Source: Bacteroidota bacterium (lineage in GTDB: Bacteria > Bacteroidota > Bacteroidia > 2-12-FULL-35-15). Taken from it: DNA of 64,000 nucleotides. Shown in pieces: positions 7,673 through 16,890 of the stretch (the first letter of the stretch is position 1; each line of letters opens with the position of its first letter). The DNA lies in NCBI GenBank assembly GCA_005772895.1, contig SXIH01000024.1, positions 1 to 64,000 on the forward strand, written 5' to 3'. The notes under the pieces were generated by a model. That model was not told the origin of the DNA, did not search any database, and saw nothing but the letters and a program-made list of their open reading frames with translations. The position numbers and the translations under genes are program-made.

Positions 7673-10519
7673 CTAAATTACAATATTCACAATCTTGTTG
7701 TGTACCACAATTATCTTCTTTGGGGTCTTTCCTTCGAGGTATTTTTGGGTTTGTTCAAGTGTTAAGACCTCTTTTTCAATTTGTTCTTTCGTTAAAGACA
7801 AATCATACTCTTGAAAGAAACGTGTTTTTCCATTAAAAGAAACAGGATAACTAAATGCACTTTCCACCAAATACGATTCGTTAAGTTCAGGAAATGTTGC
7901 GTAAGAAATACTTGTGGTATGTCCAAGTTTTTCCCAAAGTTCTTCTGCAATGTGTGGCGCATACGGAGCAATGATGATTGCAAGTGGTTCTAATATTTCA
8001 CGTTTGTTACATTTCAAATCTGTCAATTCATTTACACAAATCATAAAATTACTTACGGAAGTATTGAAAGAAAAATTCTCAATATCGTAAGAGATTTTTT
8101 TGATTGTTTTATGCAATGCTTTTAATTCTGGTTTTGTAGCAGCATCGTTTGAAATATTTAATGTTTCACCGTTATGATATAATCTCCAAAGTTTACGGAT
8201 GAAATTGCTAACACCTGAAATTCCGCTGGTATTCCAAGGTTTGCTTTGTTCCAAAGGACCAAGGAACATTTCATATAAGCGAAGACAATCAGCGCCTTGT
8301 TGTTCTACAATTGTGTCAGGAGTAACTACGTTCCGTTTTGATTTTGACATTTTTTCTACAACAGGTAGCACCTCTACTTTATTTTCAAAGAAATTACTAT
8401 ATTCAATATTACCTTTATTTACTTTAAAGTTCTCTTTGTTTTCTTCAAGGAATATATCTTTCGTTAAAATTGACCAGTTAGATAAAACATCAACCTTTGT
8501 GTATTCCTCTATTGCATCTGAATAAAAATAAAATTTTCCATTTTCCTCTTTCACAAGGTCGATTGGAATTGGAACAGAATATTTATGCACACACAGCTCC
8601 GATGGATAATCAGGATTTACAAGAAAGTTCTGGAAAAGAGGATGAGTATCTCCATTCTCATCAGTATGTATTTCCAATAAAAAGGATGCAATAGAAACAT
8701 ACTTACTCACCCCTTGAATCATCCCTTGATTAATCAATTTCTTTGCTGGTTCAGTTACAGGAATCAATCCCAAGTCGTTCAGAAATTTTGTCCAGAAACG
8801 AACATACAATAAATGTCCGGTTGCATGTTCAGCACCGCCAATGTACAAGTCTACGTTCTGCCAATAGTTAACCGCATCTTTTGAAACGAATTCTTTTTCG
8901 TTTTGAGCATCCATGTAACGCAGGAAATACCAGGACGAACCAGCCCATCCAGGCATGGTTGAATATTCGTATTCGTGTTTGCCATCTTTTCTCCACGATG
9001 ATGAAGCTCTTGCCAATGGCGGTTCACCAGTTTCTGTTGGTAAATATTTATCTACTTCAGGAAGTAGTAATGGTATTTCTTTTTCATCCAATACTTTTGG
9101 AATTCCGTTTTCATAATACACAGGAATTGGTTCACCCCAATAACGTTGGCGACCGAAAATGGCATCACGCAAACGAAAATTTGTTTTTCCTTTTCCTAAT
9201 CCTTGTTCTTCAATTTTTGCAATTGCTTTTTTAACGGCATCTTTAACTTCTAATCCATTTAAGAAATCAGAATTAATTAATTTTCCTTCTTTCGCATCGT
9301 AGGATTCTTTTGATAAATCGCCACCAGCAACCACTTCAATAATTGGCAAATCAAAATGTTTTGCAAAAGCATAATCGCGTGAATCGTGCCCAGGAACAGC
9401 CATTACAGCGCCTGTTCCATAACCAGCTAAAACGTAATCACCCAACCAAATTGGAATTTGTTTTCCAGTGAATGGATGAATTACAAACGCTCCAGTAAAA
9501 ACTCCAGTTATCTTTTTTACATCTGCCATGCGTTCACGTTCACTTCTGTTTTTGGCAAATGTGATGTATTCTTCTACAGCAGTTTTTTGTGTCGCTGTTG
9601 TAATTTGAGAAACCAATTCATGCTCCGGAGCAAGCGTCACAAATGAAACTCCAAACACTGTATCAGGTCTTGTTGTAAAAACTTCAATCTCAGAAGTTGA
9701 ATTTTCTATTTTAAATTTTAAACTTGTTCCTTCCGATTTTCCAATCCAATTACGTTGTGCTTCTTTGATAGATTCTGTCCAATCAATGCCATCCAAATCA
9801 TTCAACAATCTATCTGCATAAGCGGTGATTCTCAAACTCCATTGTTTCATCAACTTGCGTTCAACAGGATATCCGCCACGCTCCGAAACTCCGTCTTTCA
9901 CTTCTTCATTCGCCAAAACGGTTCCTAATTGCGGACACCAGTTTACCATTGTATCACTTAAGTATGCTAAACGATGTTCTAGTAATAAATCTGATTGCTC
10001 TTTTTCTGAAAGCTTATCAAATCCTTTCAACTTTGGAATAAGCGTAGAAATGTTTTCTGCTTTATTTGTTTCAGGATTGTACCATGAATTGAAAAGTTGA
10101 ATAAAAATCCATTGTGTCCATTTGTAATAATCAGGATTTGAAGTTCTCACTTCTCTGTCCCAGTCAAACGAAAATCCTATTTTATCTAATTGTTCGCGGT
10201 AACGTGCGATGTTTGTTTTTGTGGTAATTTCAGGATGTTGTCCGGTTTGAATAGCATATTGTTCAGCAGGCAAACCAAATGAATCGTAACCCATGGGATG
10301 CAATACGTTAAATCCTTTCAAACGCTTATATCTTGCAAAAATATCAGATGCTATATAACCTAATGGATGACCAACATGTAAACCTGCTCCGCTTGGATAG
10401 GGGAACATATCCAAAACATAATATTTAGGCTTTGTTGATTTTTCTTCCGGCTTAAAAGTTTTGTTTTTCGCCCAGTATGCCTGCCACTTCTTTTCTGCTT
10501 CTCTGAAATTGTATTCCAT
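7673..10519 (-). CDS. leuS: Leucyl-tRNA synthetase
   Basis: Class I aminoacyl-tRNA synthetase that charges tRNA-Leu with leucine in the cytosol. The 948-residue length is slightly above the usual 860-900 and matches the longer Bacteroidota form. The HIGH motif appears as HVGH at residues 48-51 after the MFPYPSG signature, the KMSKS motif is at about residue 723 (EKMSKSKRNVV), and the editing domain lies between them. An insertion between about residues 610 and 700, just before KMSKS, accounts for the extra length. The C-terminus KKIIVVHNKIVNIVI is the typical tRNA-binding end. The start ATG at 10519 is well supported by MEYNFREAEKKWQAYW. Confidence 0.98.
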   Translation of the reverse strand: MEYNFREAEKKWQAYWAKNKTFKPEEKSTKPKYYVLDMFPYPSGAGLHVGHPLGYIASDIFARYKRLKGFNVLHPMGYDSFGLPAEQYAIQTGQHPEITTKTNIARYREQLDKIGFSFDWDREVRTSNPDYYKWTQWIFIQLFNSWYNPETNKAENISTLIPKLKGFDKLSEKEQSDLLLEHRLAYLSDTMVNWCPQLGTVLANEEVKDGVSERGGYPVERKLMKQWSLRITAYADRLLNDLDGIDWTESIKEAQRNWIGKSEGTSLKFKIENSTSEIEVFTTRPDTVFGVSFVTLAPEHELVSQITTATQKTAVEEYITFAKNRSERERMADVKKITGVFTGAFVIHPFTGKQIPIWLGDYVLAGYGTGAVMAVPGHDSRDYAFAKHFDLPIIEVVAGGDLSKESYDAKEGKLINSDFLNGLEVKDAVKKAIAKIEEQGLGKGKTNFRLRDAIFGRQRYWGEPIPVYYENGIPKVLDEKEIPLLLPEVDKYLPTETGEPPLARASSSWRKDGKHEYEYSTMPGWAGSSWYFLRYMDAQNEKEFVSKDAVNYWQNVDLYIGGAEHATGHLLYVRFWTKFLNDLGLIPVTEPAKKLINQGMIQGVSKYVSIASFLLEIHTDENGDTHPLFQNFLVNPDYPSELCVHKYSVPIPIDLVKEENGKFYFYSDAIEEYTKVDVLSNWSILTKDIFLEENKENFKVNKGNIEYSNFFENKVEVLPVVEKMSKSKRNVVTPDTIVEQQGADCLRLYEMFLGPLEQSKPWNTSGISGVSNFIRKLWRLYHNGETLNISNDAATKPELKALHKTIKKISYDIENFSFNTSVSNFMICVNELTDLKCNKREILEPLAIIIAPYAPHIAEELWEKLGHTTSISYATFPELNESYLVESAFSYPVSFNGKTRFFQEYDLSLTKEQIEKEVLTLEQTQKYLEGKTPKKIIVVHNKIVNIVI

Positions 10520-10571
10520 TGTAAATTTTATTCTTTTTTTAGTGTTGCGAATATACGAAATCTGTGTTGGA

Positions 10572-10729
10572 TGGGAACGCAGATTTGTTATGATTTTTAT
10601 GATAAAAAATGATAGCCAGGTTTGCTATGATTAAGGATTATGCAGTGATAAAGCAAAAAACATAAAATACCATATTTAAATATTTATCAGCGTAAATCAT
10701 AAAAATCTTAATAGATCCGCGTTCCTATT
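10572..10729. repeat. Terminal-inverted-repeat element, copy 1
   Basis: A 158-bp element in the 305-bp gap between the divergent leuS and ftsX genes. It opens with GGGAACGCAGATTTGTTATG and closes with ATAGATCCGCGTTCCTATT, so its ends are inverted copies of one sequence. Two more elements with the same ends lie at 21223-21393 and 40726-40893. The middle is AT-rich and not shared. It encodes nothing and resembles a MITE or a long-hairpin intergenic repeat. Confidence 0.8.
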
Positions 10730-10824
10730 CTAGGGTTATTAACGTCAGATTGTTTATTTCAATTTCCTATGGTTTAAAAGCAAGGGCTGTTAAATGTCTA
10801 TTTTTACAAAAACGAATAATAAAG

Positions 10825-11694
10825 GTGTCGGATAAATATTCAAAACGCAGACTAACGGGTTCTTCTATCACAACAGTAGTGAGTCTTTCGCTAGTGTTGT
10901 TCATGCTTGGTTTATTGGGCATTATCATTTTAAATACCCGTAAACTTTCCGATAATTTCAAAGAAAACATAGGTATTCAGGTTGTTATCAATGATAATGC
11001 GAAAGAAGTAGATGTTCAGCATTTGATAAAAACCTTGGATGCATCTGATTTTGTTAAGTCTACTCAATCCATTTCCAAAGAAGAAGCAGCAAAAAAATTA
11101 CAAGAAGATATTGGAGAAGATTTCATCGACTTCTTAGGATTTAATCCTTTGTCGGCTTCCGTTACAGTCCGTTTAAAAGCAGAATATGCCAACTCCGATA
11201 GTTTAGCTTGGATAGAAAAAGATTTGTTGGAAACCAATTTGGTGAAGGAAGTGATCTATCAAAAATCAATGATCAACAGTATCAACGAAAATGTGAATAC
11301 ACTAAGTTTGTGGGTTCTGATTATTAGCAGCGTATTGATGTTTATCGCCTTGGCCTTAATCAATAATACTATCCGATTATCTATTTATAGTAAACGTTTT
11401 ATCATAAAAACCATGCAATTGGTTGGTGCAACACAAGGGTTTATTCGTTTGCCATTTGTGTTAAAAGGTATTCGTCATGGTATCTACGGAGCAGGGGTTG
11501 CCATTGGGATGTTGATAGGATTTTTATATTTTCTTCAAAAACAATTACCCGAATTGGCCGAATTGCAAGACCCTAATATGCTGGCTTCTTTGTTTGGAAT
11601 CGTAATTCTATTGGGAGTCATTATTTCTTGGATAAGCACTTCATTGGCGGTTCGCAAGTATTTGCGCTTAAAATCGGATGAGTTATACTATTAA
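10825..11694 (+). CDS. ftsX: Cell division protein FtsX (ABC-type permease)
   Basis: FtsX pairs with the ATPase FtsE at the division site and passes a signal to periplasmic peptidoglycan hydrolases. The product has the FtsX plan: one N-terminal membrane segment (VVSLSLVLFMLGLLGIIIL), an extracytoplasmic domain of about 130 residues, then three membrane segments, with the family feature MQLVGATQGFIRLPFVLKG between the second and third. I chose the GTG at 10825 because it gives MSDKYSKRRLTGS, matching the usual N-terminus; an upstream TTG at 10750 would add 25 unlikely residues. No ftsE is in the window, which is common in this phylum. The downstream DUF3098-uppP-truB order supports a shared cell-envelope cluster. 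Confidence 0.9.
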   Translation: MSDKYSKRRLTGSSITTVVSLSLVLFMLGLLGIIILNTRKLSDNFKENIGIQVVINDNAKEVDVQHLIKTLDASDFVKSTQSISKEEAAKKLQEDIGEDFIDFLGFNPLSASVTVRLKAEYANSDSLAWIEKDLLETNLVKEVIYQKSMINSINENVNTLSLWVLIISSVLMFIALALINNTIRLSIYSKRFIIKTMQLVGATQGFIRLPFVLKGIRHGIYGAGVAIGMLIGFLYFLQKQLPELAELQDPNMLASLFGIVILLGVIISWISTSLAVRKYLRLKSDELYY

Positions 11695-11706
11695 ATCTAG
11701 CGCTTG

Positions 11707-11793
11707 GTTCTCGACTCCGCTCGAACTGACAGCACAGGAGGGATCTATTCGAACGAAATCACTCTATTGTCACTTCGAGCGAAGTCGAGAAGT
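11707..11793. repeat. Inverted pair of CGACTCCGCTC dispersed repeats
   Basis: Left arm TTCTCGACTCCGCTCGAACT and right arm CACTTCGAGCGAAGTCGAGA are inverted copies separated by about 40 bases, just after ftsX. The same sequence recurs at 42706, 54632, 56396 and 60867, and in degraded form near 37894. Confidence 0.8.
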
Positions 11794-11859
11794 TCACCTT
11801 TTTTAACACCTTTTTCCCTTAAATTTTGTTACATTTGCTTTGCTAAAAAAATCATCAAA

Positions 11860-12105
11860 ATGAGTAAAGAATCTAAAAAACAACCGGGTTTTGCTTTTAC
11901 AAAAGAAAACTACCGCATTTTAATTATCGGAGTTGTTATTGTTGCTATTGGTTATATGTTAATGGTTGGCGGTGGCGCTGCAAACCCGAATGACTTTAAT
12001 GCTGATGAAATTTTTAGTTTCAGACGAATTACTCTTTCTCCAATTGTTATTTTATTAGGTTTTGTAGTAGTGCTTTATGCTATTATGAAAAAATCGAAAC
12101 AATAA
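11860..12105 (+). CDS. DUF3098 small membrane protein
   Basis: An 81-residue protein starting MSKESKKQPGFAF with two membrane segments (ILIIGVVIVAIGYMLMVGGG and TLSPIVILLGFVVVLYAIM) joined by a short loop containing FNADEIFSFRRI. This layout is DUF3098, found in Bacteroidota next to ftsX and uppP. The function is unknown; position suggests a role in the envelope or in division. Longer in-frame starts would translate the repeat upstream, so the ATG at 11860 is chosen. A TACATTTG box at 11830-11837 could be the -7 element of its promoter. Confidence 0.88.
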   Translation: MSKESKKQPGFAFTKENYRILIIGVVIVAIGYMLMVGGGAANPNDFNADEIFSFRRITLSPIVILLGFVVVLYAIMKKSKQ

Positions 12106-12130
12106 TATCAAATCGAAAGTCGGAAGTTCA

Positions 12131-12161
12131 ATTTCGGAAGTGGAATTAAAACTTCCGAAAT
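12131..12161. repeat. Perfect 11-bp inverted repeat before uppP
   Basis: ATTTCGGAAGT and ACTTCCGAAAT pair perfectly around a 9-base loop, ending 9 bases before the uppP ATG. A degenerate direct copy (GTCGGAAGTTC) lies just upstream. There is no T-run, so it is not a classical terminator; it may be a dispersed repeat or a structure affecting uppP translation. Confidence 0.6.
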
Positions 12162-12170
12162 CCCAATTAC

Positions 12171-12962
12171 ATGAGTTACATCCAAGCTATTATTATTGCC
12201 ATCATTGAAGGAATTACGGAGTTTCTGCCGGTTTCTTCAACGGGTCATATGATTTTGGCTGATTCTTTAATGAATATTCAAGACAAAGAATTTGCAAAAA
12301 CATTTGAGATTGTAATTCAGCTGGGTGCTATCATGGCTGTTGTGTTTATGTACTTCAAACGTTTTTTTGTCGGTATAGATATTTATTTAAAATTAGCTGT
12401 TGCTTTTCTTCCAACCGGAGTTATCGGATTTTTTGCTTACAAAACCATTAAACTTTATTTATTCAATCCTTTTACTGTAAGTATTTCTTTAATTGTGGGT
12501 GGAGTGGTTTTGATTTTGTTGGATAAGTGGACAGAGAAAAAAAGATCGGAATACAAACAAGTAGAAGACATTAGTTTTGGTGGTGCAATTAAAATTGGAT
12601 TGATACAGTGTGTATCAATGGTGCCAGGTGTTTCTCGTGCTGCCGCAACAATCTTCGGAGGAGTATTTGCAGGATTTGATCGCAAACAAGCAGCGGAATT
12701 TTCTTTTTTATTGGCGATACCAACCATGTTTGCAGCATCAGGATATGATTTGTTGAAAGAGAAAGATAATATTCATAGCGAAGACATTACCATTTTATTA
12801 GTAGGTGGATTTGTTGCTTTTATTGTTGCGCTACTTGCCATAAAAGGATTTATTGCTTTCTTAAATAAATATGGATTCAAACATTTTGGATACTACCGAA
12901 TTATTTTAGGTGCTTTGTTTTTAGCTTACGCACTTAGTACAGGATTACAACTTACTCCATAA
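12171..12962 (+). CDS. uppP: Undecaprenyl-diphosphatase (BacA/UppP family)
   Basis: Integral membrane phosphatase that converts undecaprenyl diphosphate to the monophosphate, recycling the lipid carrier of peptidoglycan and O-antigen synthesis. The 263-residue product has the first family motif EGITEFLPVSSTGH at residues 13-26 and the second as PGVSRAAATI near 150, where many family members have PGTSRS. Multiple membrane segments are evident. It sits between the DUF3098 gene and truB on the same strand, with a 6-base gap to truB, so it is likely co-transcribed with truB. Confidence 0.96.
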   Translation: MSYIQAIIIAIIEGITEFLPVSSTGHMILADSLMNIQDKEFAKTFEIVIQLGAIMAVVFMYFKRFFVGIDIYLKLAVAFLPTGVIGFFAYKTIKLYLFNPFTVSISLIVGGVVLILLDKWTEKKRSEYKQVEDISFGGAIKIGLIQCVSMVPGVSRAAATIFGGVFAGFDRKQAAEFSFLLAIPTMFAASGYDLLKEKDNIHSEDITILLVGGFVAFIVALLAIKGFIAFLNKYGFKHFGYYRIILGALFLAYALSTGLQLTP

Positions 12963-12968
12963 TATTTC

Positions 12969-13688
12969 ATGACCGATTTCAGAACAGGAGAAGTTCTTCT
13001 CATTCATAAGCCGCTTAAGTGGACATCCTTTCAAGTGGTGAATAAAATGAAATGGTTAATCAAAAATCATCCTTCCTTAATTTTAGATGGAAAAAAAGTG
13101 CAACCAAAAATAGGGCATGCAGGAACTCTTGATCCACTTGCAACGGGTTTGTTGATTGTTTGTACTGGAAAGCAGACAAAAAATATTGAAAACTATCAAG
13201 CGCAAGAAAAAGAATATACAGGAACATTTTTTATTGGTGCAACAACAGCTTGTTTTGATTTGGAAAAAGAAATTGATGCACATTTTCCAACTGGACACAT
13301 TACGGATGAATTAATAAAAGAAGCAACAAAACAATTCATAGGAACAATTCAGCAAACACCTCCGCTTTTTTCTGCAATAAAAATTGATGGAAAGCGTGCT
13401 TATGATATTGCAAGAGCAGGAAAAACTGCAGAAATAAAGTCCAAAGAAATTACCATTACTATTTTTGAGATAATACGGATAGCTTTACCGGAAGTCGATT
13501 TCAGGGTGGTGTGTAGCAAAGGAACTTATATTCGTTCACTCGCCCGTGATTTTGGATTGGCACTAAATTCAGGTGCACATTTAATTGCTTTGTGCAGAAC
13601 TAGAATAGGAGAATACAAATTAGAAGATGCGATGAGTATTGAAGACTTTGAAAAAAGTTTAAAGCTTGATGTAGCATCCGATGTTTAA
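12969..13688 (+). CDS. truB: tRNA pseudouridine(55) synthase
   Basis: Makes pseudouridine 55 in the T-loop of most tRNAs. The 239-residue product has the TruB catalytic segment [16 protein letters not shown] near residue 50 with the catalytic Asp in TLDP, then [30 protein letters not shown] and [15 protein letters not shown]. It follows uppP with a 6-base gap. Its last 30 bases overlap the 3' end of the convergent outer-membrane protein gene. Confidence 0.97.
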   Translation: MTDFRTGEVLLIHKPLKWTSFQVVNKMKWLIKNHPSLILDGKKVQPKIGHAGTLDPLATGLLIVCTGKQTKNIENYQAQEKEYTGTFFIGATTACFDLEKEIDAHFPTGHITDELIKEATKQFIGTIQQTPPLFSAIKIDGKRAYDIARAGKTAEIKSKEITITIFEIIRIALPEVDFRVVCSKGTYIRSLARDFGLALNSGAHLIALCRTRIGEYKLEDAMSIEDFEKSLKLDVASDV

Positions 13689-14363
13689 ACCTGCGTTCCA
13701 CAAGTGTTCGGAGTACGATGCATTAATTGTTTCAAATAATCCATAACTATAAGTAGGTTCAATTCGCAATCCCATTTTTTTTCCAAGTTTACAGTCAATA
13801 CCAATACTGCCGTTCAAAAATAAATTGAAAGGATTGTATATATAATTTGGTTTCCCTTTTTTATTTTCTCTGGTATCATCAATATATTTGATTTTTAAAT
13901 TTGTTCGTTGATAAAGCATAAATGCAGGACTTGCTCCAAGGCTTGTTATGAAACGAATTTTATTTTTCCCAAAAACAAAATTTGCCTTCACCGGAATTTC
14001 AATATAATTGTAATTGTATCTATATTTTCCTGTCCCGATTATAGTTTCAGGCGAATAAGCATAGGCAATATTTATTTCATGACTTCCGTACCCTTTTTGA
14101 GAATAATTTACTCCGAGTGAAACAGCAAATTGTTTTTTTATGAAGTACGACAAGTCTATACCACCAGTGTAGCCCAGCATTGGTTTTTCAAAGGCATCTC
14201 TCCATAATGTGCTATATACAATGCTTGATAAACTCCTAAAACAATAATCAGGAGATCCATGAATTCCCAAGGCAAATCTTTTAAATTCCACAGTAGTACT
14301 ATCTTTTGCAATTGCAGAAGATGACAATACAATAAATAATAATGTGATTCGAAGCGATTTCAT
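13659..14363 (-). CDS. Outer-membrane beta-barrel protein (PorT-like)
   Basis: A 234-residue protein with a Sec signal (MKSLRITLLFIVLSSSAIA) and alternating hydrophobic strands typical of an eight-stranded outer-membrane barrel, for example FAVSLGVNYSQKGYG, YNYIEIPVKANFVFG and the terminal [14 protein letters not shown] ending in a hydrophobic residue. Family-level similarity is to the barrel-domain proteins abundant in Bacteroidota. No specific ligand or partner is visible. It overlaps the end of truB tail to tail by 30 bases. Confidence 0.8.
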   Translation of the reverse strand: MKSLRITLLFIVLSSSAIAKDSTTVEFKRFALGIHGSPDYCFRSLSSIVYSTLWRDAFEKPMLGYTGGIDLSYFIKKQFAVSLGVNYSQKGYGSHEINIAYAYSPETIIGTGKYRYNYNYIEIPVKANFVFGKNKIRFITSLGASPAFMLYQRTNLKIKYIDDTRENKKGKPNYIYNPFNLFLNGSIGIDCKLGKKMGLRIEPTYSYGLFETINASYSEHLWNAGLNIGCYIKL

Positions 14364-14382
14364 ATTACAATACTACAAATAA

Positions 14383-14418
14383 AAAAAAGAGCCCCGAAAA
14401 AATTCGAGACTCTTTTTA
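14383..14418 (-). terminator. Terminator downstream of the exported-protein cluster
   Basis: AAAAAGAG and CTCTTTTT pair around an inner CGAA/TTCG stem, giving a hairpin with A/T flanks 17 bases after the stop of the 14435 gene on the minus strand. Confidence 0.75.
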
Positions 14419-14434
14419 AAATTCTAATTTTAGA

Positions 14435-15403
14435 TTACCACCAACCTACAGTTGTGTAAGAAACATTTTGTGGTTGACCGTTACCATAAGCAACACCTAC
14501 ATCTCTGTAAGCTTTAATCATCTCACTAGTTTGAGCTTGTTCTTTCACTTTAAAAGCCCACTCACGTTTGTCGATCTCGTTTACTTTTTTAGCAATTTTT
14601 GCATGCAATGCTTTTGCTTCCCCATAACAAGATGATGAAGGTTCGATAGTAGCAAGGAGTGCTCCTGCATTATCAGCAGCAGCCATATCTTGACTTGCAT
14701 TCCATATTCCAGTTGCTTCAGCCAATTTCATCTTACATTCTCTATCAATCTTCTTTTGATACATTGGAGCAACAGCTGTCATACATTTGTCGTAACACTC
14801 TTTACAAACATCAGGTACAGAAACCAATTTGTAGATTGCTCCATCAAAGTCGTTTTGAGATGCCATTGTTTGTGCATCTTTGATGATGAAATCACATTTA
14901 CTATTGTAGTAAGCCATGATTTTCTTTTTACCTTCTTCAACAAAAGATTGCAAAGCAGGATCAGTTGGCTTCACCATTTTGATTGCTTCCATGTAAGCTT
15001 TTGTTTCGTTGGTTCCAACACCTTTAACTGTAACAGTTTTGCTAGCAAACTTAGTTCCTTCGATACCATCACCAATAAAGAAAGTGATGTCCAAGGTATA
15101 AGCATGCATTGGAGGAGGTCCTGGCAGGATGTCTTTTGTGTTAATCACAATGTTTGCAGTAAGGATGAAACGCTCGTTGCGCGCACTTCCACCCATTCCG
15201 TTTTGTGTAACAATTTGACTAATCTTATTTGACAGAGAGCTGCGTGCCGCATCTGGCATTTGATCAATTTGTGGTGGAACGTATGCAGCCAATGTAAGGC
15301 GACCTACATCTTCCAATTTTCCAGCTGTGTTTTGAGCGTTTGTTCCGAAATTCAGAGCTACTGCTGCACACATAGCAAGAAAAATATTTTTAGTTGTTTT
15401 CAT
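14435..15403 (-). CDS. Exported protein of unknown function, cluster gene 5 (CsgG/LpoB-like N-terminal part possible)
   Basis: 322 residues with a clear signal peptide ending near NFGTNAQ. The first half contains LSNKISQIVTQNGMGG followed by NERFILTANIVINTKDI and a strand-rich segment YTLDITFFIGDGI; this alternation resembles the TolB-N/CsgG/LpoB-type fold seen in envelope proteins, but I infer this from pattern only. The second half is helical with cysteines in a CKECYDKC motif near residue 210. It is the last gene of five exported-protein genes on this strand, 19 bases after its upstream neighbour, so it is almost certainly in the same transcript. The function is not known to me. Confidence 0.7.
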   Translation of the reverse strand: MKTTKNIFLAMCAAVALNFGTNAQNTAGKLEDVGRLTLAAYVPPQIDQMPDAARSSLSNKISQIVTQNGMGGSARNERFILTANIVINTKDILPGPPPMHAYTLDITFFIGDGIEGTKFASKTVTVKGVGTNETKAYMEAIKMVKPTDPALQSFVEEGKKKIMAYYNSKCDFIIKDAQTMASQNDFDGAIYKLVSVPDVCKECYDKCMTAVAPMYQKKIDRECKMKLAEATGIWNASQDMAAADNAGALLATIEPSSSCYGEAKALHAKIAKKVNEIDKREWAFKVKEQAQTSEMIKAYRDVGVAYGNGQPQNVSYTTVGWW

Positions 15404-15422
15404 TTCTTTTAGTTTTAAATTA

Positions 15423-16370
15423 TTATTTATCTCCTAAAACTATGGTTGCTTGTCCTAAACCTTTCATCATCAATTTATTTGTGATAGAGTAAGGAGGAGC
15501 TTGTAAGAACTTTTGTAATTCTTTGCAGAATCCACGTGCGTCAGTAGCTTTACCGCTAGCATCGTACAATGGAATACGAACTTGTTCGAACAACATCATG
15601 TTTTCAGTTGCATCAGTTGTGCTGAAACGACCTTTAACAGTGTTTGCTGTCATCCATCCTTCAATCACATCACCCAATTCTTTTCCACCGAAATCTTTTT
15701 CAAGATCTCCGTCCCAAGAATCAAATTTTTTGATACGGATAATTATTTCGCGTCCGTTTGCGAACATGTCTTCAAAATGTTTTTGCAATGAAGAATTGAA
15801 ACCATCTAAATGAGCAAGAACTGCTTCTTCTAATAAAACTGCTAATTCGGCAGAAAAAGATGGGGCACCTGTTCCAACTGCTGTAGCAACTTGTTTATCA
15901 GTATAAGCATCTAAACCTTGTAAGTTAAATGTGATTGATTTTTTAGGACCAGTTGTATTTACTGTCCAAGTCAATTGCATAATGATATCTGCTTTAGCAG
16001 TTTTTTTCAATTTATCAACCGGACTTTCAGCAACACCTGCACCGCCTTTGCTGGTTAACATGGCATTTTCAGCACTTTCTCCTTCTAATGATTTTAAAGA
16101 AGACTCAGCATTTTTCAAAGGGAAACCTCTGTCAGCCATCAATCCGTTGATCTTACTTATTACGTTTAATAAGTCAGCACTTTCTTGAAATGCTTTTTTG
16201 TAATCAGGAATTTTCACTTTGGTTCCTTGATTATCAAACTCCATCATAAAACCATTTGTATTGCACCAAACATCACTAGGTAAAACCATAATGGTTGGTT
16301 TTTTTGCTTGAGAGAAGCCTACATTCACAATAAGTAAGAGGCTGCAAAGAATTAGTATTATTTTTTTCAT
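15423..16370 (-). CDS. Exported DUF6175-like protein, cluster gene 4
   Basis: 315 residues with a Sec signal (MKKIILILCSLLLIVNVGFS). The mature start KKPTIMVLPSDVWCNTNGF is the mark of a family I recognise from Bacteroidota as DUF6175, without known function. The middle contains DIIMQLTWTVN and an LQGLDAYTDKQVA strand, again like the strand-helix alternation of proteins that sum up cellular components in CsgG-type folds. It is 10 bases downstream of the 16381 gene and 19 bases upstream of the 14435 gene, so the block is co-transcribed. No catalytic residues are evident. Confidence 0.7.
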   Translation of the reverse strand: MKKIILILCSLLLIVNVGFSQAKKPTIMVLPSDVWCNTNGFMMEFDNQGTKVKIPDYKKAFQESADLLNVISKINGLMADRGFPLKNAESSLKSLEGESAENAMLTSKGGAGVAESPVDKLKKTAKADIIMQLTWTVNTTGPKKSITFNLQGLDAYTDKQVATAVGTGAPSFSAELAVLLEEAVLAHLDGFNSSLQKHFEDMFANGREIIIRIKKFDSWDGDLEKDFGGKELGDVIEGWMTANTVKGRFSTTDATENMMLFEQVRIPLYDASGKATDARGFCKELQKFLQAPPYSITNKLMMKGLGQATIVLGDK

Positions 16371-16380
16371 AGCTGTTTTT

Positions 16381-16878
16381 TTAAGGTTGTATTATTTTAT
16401 CTTCTATCATTTTTTTCTTTAACTCAGCTCTAAGTACACGAACGATCACTCCTTCTGTAACTTCAGAACCAGCTTTCTTTTTATCTTTTGTGATTTTTGG
16501 TCCAAGTGATTCATCTTTCATTGAAACGAAATTTTTGTATGCACCACCATCAGCAAAAAATGCATTGAAGTAATCCTCATATTTTTCTCGAGCATTCACT
16601 TCAAAAATCACAGGTTTTTTGTTGCACTCGTCTCTGCCATTCAAGATGCCAGTAAAGAGTACATCCTTTATTGCATTTTTTTTTGCTTGTTCAACTGCAT
16701 CAAATCTGTTTTTCCCGGTACCCCAGCATTTCACAGTCTGAGATCCGTCTCCTTCAACACCCATACATTCAGTTTTATAGGTATCGTAGGCTCCTGCTAT
16801 TTTCTTTTGTTGTCTTTGAGCAAAGCCCCAAACAGTACAAAATAAAAATAGGGTTGCGAATAAATATTTATTTTTCAT
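16381..16878 (-). CDS. Exported protein, paralogue of the 16891 gene, cluster gene 3
   Basis: 165 residues with signal peptide (MKNKYLFATLFLFCTVWGFAQ). It shares with the gene just upstream the core AVEQAKKNAI, the segment AFFADGGAYKNFVS and an opening Cys-containing YKTECMGVEG, so the two are paralogues by tandem duplication. The helix AVEQAKKNA placed after a hydrophobic strand resembles LPP20/FlgT-type lipoproteins, an inference from pattern. A 12-base gap to 16891 and a 10-base gap to 15423 place it in one operon. The function is unknown. Confidence 0.7.
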   Translation of the reverse strand: MKNKYLFATLFLFCTVWGFAQRQQKKIAGAYDTYKTECMGVEGDGSQTVKCWGTGKNRFDAVEQAKKNAIKDVLFTGILNGRDECNKKPVIFEVNAREKYEDYFNAFFADGGAYKNFVSMKDESLGPKITKDKKKAGSEVTEGVIVRVLRAELKKKMIEDKIIQP

Positions 16879-16890
16879 GTGTTTTATGAA

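Noticed and set aside
7517..7765. 82-codon plus-strand frame near the end of leuS
   Set aside because: Mostly antisense to the conserved leuS C-terminus and over an A/T-flanked hairpin; no recognisable product.
11704..11859. Extended N-terminus for the DUF3098 gene
   Set aside because: It would translate the CGACTCCGCTC repeats; the ATG at 11860 gives a normal family length.
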